Assembly (NCBI RefSeq): GCF_003614945.1
Contig: NZ_QYCZ01000001.1
Location: forward strand, 1,568,001-1,632,000
Reading direction: 5' to 3'
Length of the DNA: 64,000 nt
From: Bergeyella cardium
GTDB taxonomy: Bacteria > Bacteroidota > Bacteroidia > Flavobacteriales > Weeksellaceae
Positions 16,115-24,289 of the stretch are shown in pieces. The notes beneath the pieces are model-generated. The model saw only the letters and a list, made by a program, of their open reading frames with translations, was not told the DNA's origin and made no database searches. Each line of letters opens with the position of its first letter. Positions within the stretch are counted from its first letter, which is position 1. The translations under genes and the position numbers were made by a program.

Positions 16115-17677
16115 CTATCGGGCTACCCATCCCAATGGGTCAAGAGGATTTTTACCATCCCATATCTGGAAATCTAAGGTATGAGAGCCATCGTAATCCT
16201 CAGCTATGGTTCCAATAACTGTCCCGGCGGAAACCTTTTGCCCTGCAGAAACCCGAGTAGAACTCAGATTTGAATAAATGGTAAAGTAGTTTCCGTGCCT
16301 TACCATTACATTTTTCGTACCTCCTTCTACGAAGACTTTGCTCACCTCTCCTGGGAAAACACATTTGGCAGAAGTGCCTGGAGGTACGGAGATTTTAATC
16401 CCGATATTCTCCTCTATAATATTCTTAAAAACAGGATGAGGACGCTTCCCGAAGTAATGGGTAATCGTCCCCCTATCCACTGGGAAACCAATACGCCCAC
16501 GGTTCTCGGCAAAGTTGCTCCCCGCTACGGCACCCACACCAAAGCTGGTCATTGTCTTGGCTTCGGCAGCTTTTTTGGCTTCTTCGTTTTTCTTAGCAAG
16601 TTCAGCTTCATTTTTCCTTGCGAGCAAGGCTTTCTCTTCTGCTGCTTTTCTCCTATCTTCTGCTTCTTTTGCTTCCTTTTCAGCGGCTATACGGCGCTCC
16701 TCTGCTCGTGCGCTGGCATCTGCTTTTGCAGCTTCCTCGGCTTTCTTCTTTGCATCTTCCAGTTTTTTTCTTTCAAGCTCCGCAAGCCTTTTGGCTTCAG
16801 CTTCGGCTTTTGCTTTCTCTCGTGCTGCCTCTTCCAGCTTTCTTCTGTTCTCTGCCTCTATTCTTGCTTTCTCTTTTTCGGCTGCAATCTTCGCAAGGCG
16901 AATTTTCTCTTCTCTCTCCTTGCGCTCCGCTTCTTCCTTAGCCTTTGCGATTCGTATTTCTTCAGCAATAATCGCTCTTATCTTTGCCTCAAGCGCTTTT
17001 GATTCCCTCTGCTTCTGATGAATCTCAGCAGTGAGCTTTACTTCATTCTTCTTAAACTCTGCAAGGAGATCCTCCCGCTGCTTTCGCTCTACCTCTATCG
17101 TTAGGAGTTCTTTCTTTTGATTGGTGAGGAGCTGCTCTTTATCTTTTACGATTTTCTGACGGGCTTCTATCGTTTGTCTTAGCTGCTCTGCTACACCCAT
17201 AATCTCCGCAGCTTTGTTCTCCTGATAATTTGAATAGCTCTTTAAATATTGTACGCGGCGCAATGCCTGTCCGAGGTTTTTCGCAGAGAGAATAAAGGTT
17301 ACCTTATTCTGAACGCCCTTGTTCTTATATGCCTTTACCAATACATCTGCATAGTTTTTTCGGATGACCTCAAGCTCTTTTTTCTGGCGATTGATTTCTA
17401 ATTGTTTCAGGTAGATATCCTCTTCCAAAATTTTCTTTTCTTTCTGGGTATTGTTCACAACCTTCTCCCGAAGTACAATTTTTTTATTGACTTCATTGAG
17501 GTAAGTGAGCGAAAGTTTCGCTTCTTTCTTAGTTTCAGCTAAGTTTTTATTGATTTCAGCAATTTGCTTTTTGAGCTCTGCATTTTGTCTTTGAAGTTCT
17601 TCCTTTCTTTTCTGAGTTTGACTAAAAGCTGAAAGGGAGAATAATGCAATGATGAGGAGACTTATTCTTTTTATCAT
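16115..17677 (-). CDS. EnvC-like murein hydrolase activator (degenerate M23)
   Basis: A 520-residue periplasmic protein. It has a signal peptide (to about residue 19), a long coiled coil (about 20-240), an Ala/Glu/Lys-rich charged segment (about 240-375) and a C-terminal LytM/M23 domain (about 395-520). The zinc-site residues of active M23 peptidases are not intact: the HxGxD-type motif reads ENIGIKI and the HxH motif reads LDFQIW. So it is more likely an EnvC-like activator of cell-wall amidases at division than a peptidase. Its start overlaps the DUF4292 stop by four bases (ATGA), showing translational coupling. The sugar-nucleotide transferase upstream may belong to the same transcript. 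Confidence 0.88.
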   Translation of the reverse strand: MIKRISLLIIALFSLSAFSQTQKRKEELQRQNAELKKQIAEINKNLAETKKEAKLSLTYLNEVNKKIVLREKVVNNTQKEKKILEEDIYLKQLEINRQKKELEVIRKNYADVLVKAYKNKGVQNKVTFILSAKNLGQALRRVQYLKSYSNYQENKAAEIMGVAEQLRQTIEARQKIVKDKEQLLTNQKKELLTIEVERKQREDLLAEFKKNEVKLTAEIHQKQRESKALEAKIRAIIAEEIRIAKAKEEAERKEREEKIRLAKIAAEKEKARIEAENRRKLEEAAREKAKAEAEAKRLAELERKKLEDAKKKAEEAAKADASARAEERRIAAEKEAKEAEDRRKAAEEKALLARKNEAELAKKNEEAKKAAEAKTMTSFGVGAVAGSNFAENRGRIGFPVDRGTITHYFGKRPHPVFKNIIEENIGIKISVPPGTSAKCVFPGEVSKVFVEGGTKNVMVRHGNYFTIYSNLSSTRVSAGQKVSAGTVIGTIAEDYDGSHTLDFQIWDGKNPLDPLGWVAR

Positions 17678-18450
17678 TTAATCTCGATTTTAGTGTAGTT
17701 AGAAGGCACAGAATAGGGTGTTTCCATCTTGTTGAAGTCAAATTTCGTATTTTCTATACGAATCTGACCATTTTTTTCTCCTTTTATAATTATTTTAACA
17801 GTCTTTGGGAGGCGTAATGAGCCGTAATCTGCCCAATTTTCATAATAAACTTCGAGCTGATTGCCCTTGCCAGAAACTTCTCTCAGATCAATTTTCTTTA
17901 AATCCAGTGCTGGGCTATATTCTAAGCTCATCTGATAATCAGAATCCTTAATTTTTTGAAGCTTTTTCGTCTTCAAACTAAAGCCAGAAGGAGTTTCATC
18001 CAGAATAAAATCGGCTTCATTGATGGGAACAAAGGTACGCCCAATCAGTAAACTCTGAAAAGCCTTATAATTGATAAAATCTACATTGAGCAAGTTATTC
18101 AGATAGCTAAAATCCGATTCTATATAGGTTTTATTCCACTTCTCATAGCCCTTTATCCCGTCCTCTGTAGCCACTCCTCGAGCTACATTAATGAATATTG
18201 CCGCAGCATTGAGCCAAACCTTTTTATCTTTTTCAATATAAATGGTTGCATCTATCATTGGGATAAACCTGCCCATATCTACACTAATCTGGCTGTTTAT
18301 TTTAAGCTGCTCAAAGGTTTGTTCTTTCTTCATTTCCTTAAAAAAGGAAGTTGTGCTCACCTTCGGCTGGGCTTCCTTAGTCGTAGCCTGTCTTGTCTTA
18401 CACGAAATAAGGAATATTGAAAGTAGGGATAAAAAGATATGTTTTTTCAT
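17674..18450 (-). CDS. DUF4292 lipoprotein (LolB-like fold likely)
   Basis: A 258-residue lipoprotein with lipobox cysteine C17 (FLISC). It matches the Bacteroidota DUF4292 pattern: long beta strands, an early QISVDMGRFIPMIDATIYIEK stretch, and a C-terminal YSVPSNYTKIEIK. DUF4292 proteins resemble the LolB/LppX half-barrel that binds lipids, so a role in lipid or lipoprotein handling at the outer membrane is a reasoned guess. It overlaps the EnvC-like gene by 4 bases. A 9-bp hairpin (18471-18500) lies between it and the upstream nucleotidyltransferase gene, and no separate promoter is visible. Confidence 0.8.
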   Translation of the reverse strand: MKKHIFLSLLSIFLISCKTRQATTKEAQPKVSTTSFFKEMKKEQTFEQLKINSQISVDMGRFIPMIDATIYIEKDKKVWLNAAAIFINVARGVATEDGIKGYEKWNKTYIESDFSYLNNLLNVDFINYKAFQSLLIGRTFVPINEADFILDETPSGFSLKTKKLQKIKDSDYQMSLEYSPALDLKKIDLREVSGKGNQLEVYYENWADYGSLRLPKTVKIIIKGEKNGQIRIENTKFDFNKMETPYSVPSNYTKIEIK

Positions 18451-18470
18451 TTGCTAAACTTAAAACAAGT

Positions 18471-18500
18471 TGAGAGTTCAAACCAATTTAAACTCTCAAA
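18471..18500 (-). other. Intergenic hairpin between nucleotidyltransferase and DUF4292 genes
   Basis: TTGAGAGTT (18471-18479) and AACTCTCAA (18492-18500) pair perfectly with a 12-base loop. There is no T tract, so it may reduce rather than stop transcription into DUF4292-envC. Confidence 0.45.
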
Positions 18501-18528
18501 CATTTTGTTGAACGGTATTTTCTGAATT

Positions 18529-19545
18529 TTATTGAGAAAGGAAATCAAGAACCGAGAAATCTCCCAAAGAAATCTCCCTTGCTACGCCGTAATACTGGGC
18601 ATTATTCCCAATCATAGAATTGCTGAGGTTTCCGTGATTGATTATCGTCTTCTCCTGAATAAGCGAGGTTTCGATATTGGAATTAATCACCTTTGTACCC
18701 TTTCCAAGAGAGACATAAGGACCAATCTTAGAGTTAATAATCTCTACATTCTCGCCAATAAAGCACGGTGGAATGATAAGGCTGTTCTCAATCTTCGCAG
18801 AAGCGGGGTGCTTTGCCATATTGTTCTTTTCATATTCAAGGATTTTCCCATTGGTTTCCACTGTTGCGTTTTTATTACCGCAATCCATCCAGTCATCTAC
18901 CTTTCCGAGGGAAAATTTAGCTCCTTTCTGTCTAAGGTTTTCAAGGGCTGCGGTAAGCTGGTACTCTCCTCCTGCTTTTATATCGTTATCTATAAGGTAG
19001 TTTATCTCTTTCATCAGGTTCTCTGCGGATTTAAAATAATAAATCCCAATGATTGCCAAATCTGAAACAAACACTTGAGGCTTTTCTATAAAGTCGGTGA
19101 TAAAGCCATAATCATCTAATTTAACTACGCCAAAAGCAGATGGGTCTTCTACTTTTTTTACCCAGATAACGCCGTCTGAATTTTTATCTAATACAAAATC
19201 TGCACGGAAAAGCGTATCTGCAAAAGCTACGATAACATCTCCCTGCATAGATTTCTCTGCACATTTAATCGCGTGAGCCGTTCCAAGTGGCTCATCCTGA
19301 GTATAGACAGAGCCTTTTGCACCGAGACTTTCCGCAATATGGATAAGAGAATCCACCACTTCCTGACCAAAATCTCCGATAATAAATGCGATTTCTTCTA
19401 TGGGTTCGCCCGCTACTTTGGCAATATCTTCTACCAACCTTTGTACGATAGGCTTGCCTGCAATAGGGATTAGGGGCTTAGGAACGGTTAAAGTATGGGG
19501 TCTTAGTCGGGAGCCTCGCCCTGCCATTGGCACTATAATCTTCAT
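18529..19545 (-). CDS. Sugar-1-phosphate nucleotidyltransferase
   Basis: A 338-residue NDP-sugar pyrophosphorylase. The N-terminal Rossmann-like domain has the nucleotide loop PMAGRGSRLRPHT and PKPLIPIAGKP (about 6-33), and VIVAFADTLF carries the metal-binding Asp. The C-terminal third (about 245-325) contains hexapeptide-like turns typical of a left-handed beta helix. Substrates (glucose-, mannose- or N-acetylglucosamine-1-phosphate) cannot be fixed by eye. The product would feed envelope glycan synthesis, consistent with the DUF4292 and EnvC-like genes just downstream on the same strand. A TACTTTTG -7 box is 38 bases upstream of the ATG. Confidence 0.88.
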   Translation of the reverse strand: MKIIVPMAGRGSRLRPHTLTVPKPLIPIAGKPIVQRLVEDIAKVAGEPIEEIAFIIGDFGQEVVDSLIHIAESLGAKGSVYTQDEPLGTAHAIKCAEKSMQGDVIVAFADTLFRADFVLDKNSDGVIWVKKVEDPSAFGVVKLDDYGFITDFIEKPQVFVSDLAIIGIYYFKSAENLMKEINYLIDNDIKAGGEYQLTAALENLRQKGAKFSLGKVDDWMDCGNKNATVETNGKILEYEKNNMAKHPASAKIENSLIIPPCFIGENVEIINSKIGPYVSLGKGTKVINSNIETSLIQEKTIINHGNLSNSMIGNNAQYYGVAREISLGDFSVLDFLSQ

Positions 19546-19582
19546 ATCTTTTATAAATTTAAACTTATATTTTTATGCTCGG

Positions 19583-19590
19583 CAAAAGTA
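19583..19590 (-). promoter_or_regulatory. -7 element for the nucleotidyltransferase operon
   Basis: Minus-strand TACTTTTG fits TAnnTTTG, 38 bases before the ATG at 19545. Confidence 0.5.
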
Positions 19591-19635
19591 TAAAAAAATA
19601 TACTTGAGCCTGTCCTTTATTATATGATATATATC

Positions 19636-21309
19636 CTATGAATTAAGATATTCAAAGTATTGCTTCAGAATATCGGCATTGTTTTGTTCGCCCGTCATTA
19701 CCTCTAATATTTTTGGTTGGGCATCTGGCTTGAAGAAATTATCGAGAATGCGCTCAAGTGTTACTTCATCTTCTGCTTTTGCATAGCTGAAACCAAAGTG
19801 TTTTGCCAGATGTTCAGCGGTTTTATTATGCTTCGTTGTGATAAATTCTTCCAATACATTTTCATTTGCCTGCGTAGGACCAGGGATAATCTTAAAGATA
19901 TTCCCCTCAGAATTATTAAATAAAATAATCCTCGTAAAGGGTGGGATATACTGGTTCCACAGTGCATTAATGTCATAGAAAAAGCCCAAATCTCCTGTAA
20001 CGAGCAGTGTAGGTTCTGGGTTCTTCATAGCATATCCCATAGCCGTAGAGGTGCAGCCTTCTATACCGCTCACGCCTCTGTTGCAACTGATGCGGTAGTT
20101 TTGGAAATCAAACAGCTGGGCATAGCGAATCGCCGAGGAGTTTGAGAAATGAATATGATAATTCTCTGGGACTTTTAGCGGTAAGATGCTGAATAAATAA
20201 TAGTCCGAAAAGCCTATTTTCTCCGTATATTCTAAATGTTTGGCATCTTTCTTTTCTTTAAGAGATTCCCAGAGATTGTAGTAAGCGCTCGGTTCAAGGC
20301 TGATTCTCTGCAAGAGATTTGAAAAGAATACCTCTGGCTTTGCTTTCACTTTCTCGGTGAGGCAGAAGTAAGTATCAGGGTGCCAATGCTCATCTATATG
20401 CCAATGTTTCTCTGGTTGTGCCTTTCTCAGAAACTGTTTTACCTTTTTTGAGACGATATTCTGACCTACGGTAATGAGCAAATCGGGTGCGAAGTGCTTA
20501 TAATCTTCCTCATTAAAACCGAAGATATATCGGTCTGTATGACTAAAAAACTTGGGATGATGAAGGTTAGAATTCGCTTCGGTGAGGACCACCGCCGAAT
20601 GATTTTTCACCAGCTGTGCGAGCTGAGCTTCCAGCTCCTCAGTATAGGGGCGTGTACCTACGAGTATCAGGATTCGCTTTGCGAGGTTCCACTCGGCTAC
20701 GAGGCTCGCAGGGAGGTCATATTTCCTCTTGGGGATTGTATTTTCTACTGAGGGGAAATAAGGAATTTCTTCTGAGAACAAATACAAAGGTTCCTTTAAT
20801 GGAATATTAATATGCACTGGACCTTGCTTCTCGAAGCAGAGTTCCACTGCGGTTTTTATCGCGTTGAAGTTATATTCATCGGCATTATCTTCATCATCAT
20901 CCAAAAGCTGAAAATCTCCAAAAGAATGCTGCTGATAGAGATTTTGCTGCCGTATGGTTTGCCCATCGAATATATCCACAAAATCATTTGGTCTATCAGC
21001 GGTTATTAAAATGAGCGGGATGTTTTGGTAGAAAGCCTCTGTAACGGCGGGGTAATAATTAGCCGCCGCCGAGCCACTGGTACAGGTAACCGCTACGGGC
21101 ATTCGGGTGCTTTTTGCCATTCCGAGGGCTACGAAAGCGGCAGACCTCTCATCTACAATGCTGAAACAATTAAAGAAATCGGTCTCGGCGAAGTGTATTG
21201 CTATCGGAGCATTGCGCGAGCCTGGTGAGATTACAGCGTCTGAAATTCCATATTCTTTAAGGATATGTGCCAGAATCTGCACACTTCTTTTGGTGGAATA
21301 TCTTTTCAT
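19636..21309 (-). CDS. menD: SEPHCHC synthase (menaquinone biosynthesis)
   Basis: Thiamine-diphosphate enzyme that joins 2-oxoglutarate (after decarboxylation) to isochorismate in menaquinone synthesis. The 557 residues match MenD. The N-terminal SPGSRNAPIAIHF (about 24-36) binds substrate, the catalytic glutamate is in VDERSAAFVALGMAKS (about 52-67), and TSGSAAANYYPAV follows. The C-terminal GDLGFFYDINALWN is the GDG-type cofactor/Mg motif. It is the last gene of a four-gene minus-strand run (Crp-like, exonuclease, DUF59, menD) with gaps of 3 to 15 bases. No other men gene is in the window. Confidence 0.96.
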   Translation of the reverse strand: MKRYSTKRSVQILAHILKEYGISDAVISPGSRNAPIAIHFAETDFFNCFSIVDERSAAFVALGMAKSTRMPVAVTCTSGSAAANYYPAVTEAFYQNIPLILITADRPNDFVDIFDGQTIRQQNLYQQHSFGDFQLLDDDEDNADEYNFNAIKTAVELCFEKQGPVHINIPLKEPLYLFSEEIPYFPSVENTIPKRKYDLPASLVAEWNLAKRILILVGTRPYTEELEAQLAQLVKNHSAVVLTEANSNLHHPKFFSHTDRYIFGFNEEDYKHFAPDLLITVGQNIVSKKVKQFLRKAQPEKHWHIDEHWHPDTYFCLTEKVKAKPEVFFSNLLQRISLEPSAYYNLWESLKEKKDAKHLEYTEKIGFSDYYLFSILPLKVPENYHIHFSNSSAIRYAQLFDFQNYRISCNRGVSGIEGCTSTAMGYAMKNPEPTLLVTGDLGFFYDINALWNQYIPPFTRIILFNNSEGNIFKIIPGPTQANENVLEEFITTKHNKTAEHLAKHFGFSYAKAEDEVTLERILDNFFKPDAQPKILEVMTGEQNNADILKQYFEYLNS

Positions 21310-21312
21310 TCG

Positions 21313-21639
21313 TTAGAGCATTCCCAGTTCAAATTTCGCTTCCTCGCTCATCATTTCTTTATTCCAAGCGGGCTCGAAGGTAAGGTCGAGCGCTACATCA
21401 TTCACACCCTCTACTTCGCCTACTTTTTCTTTTACCTCTGCGGGCAGGGATTCTGCCACAGGACAGTTGGGCGTGGTAAGGGTCATTACGACTTTTACAT
21501 CGCCTTCTTCGGAGATTTGTACATCATAAATTAATCCCAATTCATAGATGTCTACTGGGATTTCTGGGTCATAAACGGTTTTAAGTGTCCTGATAATATT
21601 CTCGCCGAGCTCGGCGATTTGTTCGTCTGTATATTTCAT
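21313..21639 (-). CDS. DUF59/MIP18 family Fe-S assembly protein (SufT-like)
   Basis: A 108-residue single-domain DUF59 (MIP18) protein. The diagnostic stretch is TVYDPEIPVDIYELGLIYDV (about 21-40), followed by the cysteine in MTLTTPNCPVAESLP (C59), and a C-terminal DLTFEPAW. Such proteins help load iron-sulfur clusters onto apoproteins; in Bacteroidota they usually sit in suf operons. Here it is three bases upstream of menD and fifteen after an exonuclease gene. No sufBCDSE genes are seen in the window, so this is either a second copy or a displaced one. Confidence 0.9.
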   Translation of the reverse strand: MKYTDEQIAELGENIIRTLKTVYDPEIPVDIYELGLIYDVQISEEGDVKVVMTLTTPNCPVAESLPAEVKEKVGEVEGVNDVALDLTFEPAWNKEMMSEEAKFELGML

Positions 21640-21654
21640 TTTCTAAAAATTATT

Positions 21655-22353
21655 TTAGTCTCCGCTGCGTTTCAGTAGGTCTTCCTGCCGAAGCCGTCGG
21701 AAAATATTCGCCAAAGTTAATACATCTTTTTCACAATAGGCTACTATCCTTGGCAAATCTCGCTCTTTGTAATAGATTTCTGCTACCATAGAGCCGTCTA
21801 TATCGTCCTTTGGAGTGGGCACATTGAAGATATGCGCCATCAGCTCCAGAGAGATGAAGCTCTTATAATCGCCAAATTTCCATAGCTCCATTGTATCAAG
21901 GTGTGGGATTTCCCAAGGTTTCTTCCCGAACATTTGGAAGGGTACGGGCGGTTCCATCCCATTGATGAGGAAGCGGCGGGCTACCCACGGGAAGTCAAAC
22001 TCCTTACCGTTGTGTGCGCAGAGGATTACATTCATCAGCCTTGGGCTATTGAAGATTTGACCAAACTCATCCAGCAGATTTTTTTCATCATTGCTGGAGA
22101 AACTTCTGATTTTGAGCCTCTCGTTTCTATCCACCATCCCTACGGAAATACAGACAATCTTGCCAAATTCTGCCATTACGCCCGCTCTTTCAGGGTAATA
22201 GTCCCCCGCCGAGATTTCTTCTCGCCTTTGGGAGAGGGTCTTTTTTGCCCAGAGTTTTTGGGTAGTTTCGGGGAGGTCTTCCCAGTTTTCGCACTGCGGT
22301 ACGGTTTCTATATCAAGGAAGAGGATGCGCTCGATGGGGATATTTTTAATCAT
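21655..22353 (-). CDS. 3'-5' exonuclease, DEDDy family (PolB-exo-like)
   Basis: A 232-residue stand-alone ribonuclease-H-like exonuclease. The metal-binding acidic residues are in FLDIETVP (ExoI, D14 and E16), CAHNGKEFDFPW (ExoII) and YCEKDVLTLANIF (ExoIII, Tyr and Asp four apart, so DEDDy). It resembles the proofreading domain of family B polymerases but lacks a polymerase domain. It probably trims DNA or RNA 3' ends; the real substrate is unknown. It is four bases downstream of the Crp-like regulator and fifteen bases before the DUF59 gene. Confidence 0.87.
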   Translation of the reverse strand: MIKNIPIERILFLDIETVPQCENWEDLPETTQKLWAKKTLSQRREEISAGDYYPERAGVMAEFGKIVCISVGMVDRNERLKIRSFSSNDEKNLLDEFGQIFNSPRLMNVILCAHNGKEFDFPWVARRFLINGMEPPVPFQMFGKKPWEIPHLDTMELWKFGDYKSFISLELMAHIFNVPTPKDDIDGSMVAEIYYKERDLPRIVAYCEKDVLTLANIFRRLRQEDLLKRSGD

Positions 22354-22357
22354 TTGC

Positions 22358-22918
22358 CTATTTCTGATTTCTGATTCTGCTCAGGGTTTCCTGCGTAATG
22401 CCGAGGAAAGACGCGATATCGCCCAACGGAGCTCGGAGGAGTATGCTGGGGTTTTCTGCCAAGAGGGCATTGTATTTATCTCTGGCAGTCATATACTGGA
22501 AGTACGCCAGCCTTTTATTTTTCTCTAAAATAATGTCTTGTAGGATGTATCTCGTGAAGTTCGCCACCGTAAGAGACACCTTGCAGCGCTCATCAAGCTG
22601 GGTATAGTTGCAGTACCTCACGCGGGTGTTTTCCAGTGCCTCAATATCGTAGATGGATGCCTCGCGCTCAGCGAAGTTAATAATCGGACTAAGCACGCTG
22701 CCCTCCACATAGAATCCTGCGGTAATATCCTTCCCCTGCTCGTAATAAAAGGTGCGGAGCAGCCCTTCCTCTACAAAATAGACATTCTGCTGATGGCTCC
22801 CTGCAGCGGAGAGCACCTCGCCTTTTTTAATCGATTTTTCTTGGGTATAGTCGTCCAGAAATGCCTTTATATCAGTGTCGTTAGACATTATGGAAGTTAA
22901 TTTCTCTTGGAGCGTCAT
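22358..22918 (-). CDS. Crp/Fnr-family transcriptional regulator
   Basis: A 186-residue regulator. The N-terminal two thirds is a cyclic-nucleotide-binding-type beta roll (IKKGEVLSAAGSHQQNVYFVEEGLLRTFY). The C-terminus has a short winged-helix (APLGDIASFLGITQETLSRIRNQK) ending right after the recognition helix, as in many Bacteroidota Crp-like proteins of unknown ligand. No Fnr-type cysteine cluster is seen. A second in-frame ATG 30 bases in (MSNDTD) could also be the start. It is first of the Crp-exonuclease-DUF59-menD run, with a -7 box TATTTTTG 16 bases upstream. It may regulate itself or the operon; not shown. Confidence 0.88.
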   Translation of the reverse strand: MTLQEKLTSIMSNDTDIKAFLDDYTQEKSIKKGEVLSAAGSHQQNVYFVEEGLLRTFYYEQGKDITAGFYVEGSVLSPIINFAEREASIYDIEALENTRVRYCNYTQLDERCKVSLTVANFTRYILQDIILEKNKRLAYFQYMTARDKYNALLAENPSILLRAPLGDIASFLGITQETLSRIRNQK

Positions 22919-22933
22919 TGGTGATTATTTCCA

Positions 22934-22941
22934 CAAAAATA
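22934..22941 (-). promoter_or_regulatory. -7 element for the Crp-exonuclease-DUF59-menD operon
   Basis: Minus-strand TATTTTTG fits TAnnTTTG, 16 bases upstream of the ATG at 22918. Confidence 0.45.
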
Positions 22942-23039
22942 GATATTTTTCTTTTGTATGGACGATTTCTACACTACCTTTTTCTACTTATCTGAGCATT
23001 AAATAATATTAAAAGGGTTTCTGTCCCCTATTAGAAACA

Positions 23040-23070
23040 GAAGCCTCCCGGCAAGGTGCGGGGAGACTTC
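23040..23070 (-). terminator. Hairpin after the ABC-2/HlyD/TolC operon
   Basis: Arms near 23040-23050 and 23059-23070 pair with one mismatch and one bulge (GAAGCCTCCCG / CGGGGAGACTTC). It lies about 35 bases after the permease stop; the T tract is weak. Confidence 0.55.
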
Positions 23071-23103
23071 ATTAACACAAACAATATGATGAAAAATATC
23101 ATT

Positions 23104-24282
23104 CTATGATGTTTCAAGGTGGGTTTTATCCGCCTTAAAGAGGCTTTTAACCTTAACTTTCAGTGCAATCCACCCCAACAAAAAGTAGATGAACGACTGC
23201 GCAAGGAGCTGTAGATAGAAGCCATTGGTAAGGCTGCTCTCGCCCTTCTGTATCAGCAATATTTTCAGCGCCTCTAAGTAGGGCGTGAGCGGGATAATAT
23301 TCGTTAAATACCTCAGCGCAGTGGGCATAGAATAGACAGGCCAAGTAAATCCGCTGACGATAAAAGCAGGCGAAGCGATCACCATCAGTACCTGAGTAGC
23401 CTTTAGCGGGTCAGGTACGAGGATACTGACGAAGACCCCAAGGTTGCACGCTGCTAAAACGAAAACTGCGGTTACCCCAAAGAAATGCAACGGATCTTCG
23501 GGAGTAGGCAGCTTAAAGAATAAGCTGAACACATAGAATACCAAGAGATTAAAGATGGAGAAAATCCATACTGGCAGGCTTTTGATCGCCATAATAAGTG
23601 CGGTATATCGCTGCTTTCCATTAAAGTCCGTGATGAAGCTCGTACGCTTGAAATCCTCTGAAAATGAGACCGCCATAGCCAAAAGAATCACTTGTTGCAA
23701 GACGACCGCCATTAGCGGTGGCCACATAAATACGAGGTAGTTGCTCGTGGTGTTATAGAGGGTGATGTAGTTCGTCTTGAAGGGCTCCATCTGAGATTTT
23801 GCCTGCTCGGAAGACATCCCCCTGCGCTGCAGTGCTTTTATCTCTGCCCCTGCGGAAAATGTACCGAGTGTAATTTGGATTGCCTTAGAGGCAAAATTAC
23901 CCGTGAGCACATTGGAAGTGTTGATATATACATTGATTTCTGGGTATTTCTTTTGGAGCATCATCGCCTCAAAACGCTCGGGGATGATGACTACTGCGGC
24001 GGCATTCTGGCGAATGACCTCAGCGGAGACCTCCTTCGGTATTTGGCTGTAATGGATGAGCCTTAGGGAGGAATTGTCCTCCAACATATCTACGACCTGC
24101 TGTGCAGTAGGCGTTTTATCAGCATTCACGAGCAAAACGGGGATTTCGGTTACTTTACCCTCCTTATAGGTAAAGCCGATGAGGAGCGCATAAGCAATCG
24201 GAGCGAGGAAAAAGACCGAAAGCAGGGTTTTATTGGTAAGGAAGAGCCTGAACTCTCTTTTGATTAATGCTAAAATTCCCAT
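23104..24282 (-). CDS. ABC-2 type transporter permease
   Basis: A 392-residue inner-membrane protein of the YhhJ/YhiH type. It has an N-terminal membrane helix (about 18-36), a large periplasmic domain (about 40-180), then five to six helices toward the C-terminus, with the FTWPVYSMPTALRYLTNIIPLTPY segment typical of ABC-2 permeases. It is the last gene after TolC and HlyD-type genes and probably exports a drug, lipid or other hydrophobic compound. No nucleotide-binding subunit is encoded with it, so it must borrow an ATPase from elsewhere or the operon has lost one. Confidence 0.88.
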   Translation of the reverse strand: MGILALIKREFRLFLTNKTLLSVFFLAPIAYALLIGFTYKEGKVTEIPVLLVNADKTPTAQQVVDMLEDNSSLRLIHYSQIPKEVSAEVIRQNAAAVVIIPERFEAMMLQKKYPEINVYINTSNVLTGNFASKAIQITLGTFSAGAEIKALQRRGMSSEQAKSQMEPFKTNYITLYNTTSNYLVFMWPPLMAVVLQQVILLAMAVSFSEDFKRTSFITDFNGKQRYTALIMAIKSLPVWIFSIFNLLVFYVFSLFFKLPTPEDPLHFFGVTAVFVLAACNLGVFVSILVPDPLKATQVLMVIASPAFIVSGFTWPVYSMPTALRYLTNIIPLTPYLEALKILLIQKGESSLTNGFYLQLLAQSFIYFLLGWIALKVKVKSLFKADKTHLETS

Positions 24283-24289
24283 CTTATCT

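Noticed and set aside
16515-17018. Long plus-strand open frame rich in Ser and Ala
   Set aside because: It is the antisense of the Ala/Glu/Lys-rich segment of the EnvC-like gene; such biased sequence leaves the opposite strand open by chance.
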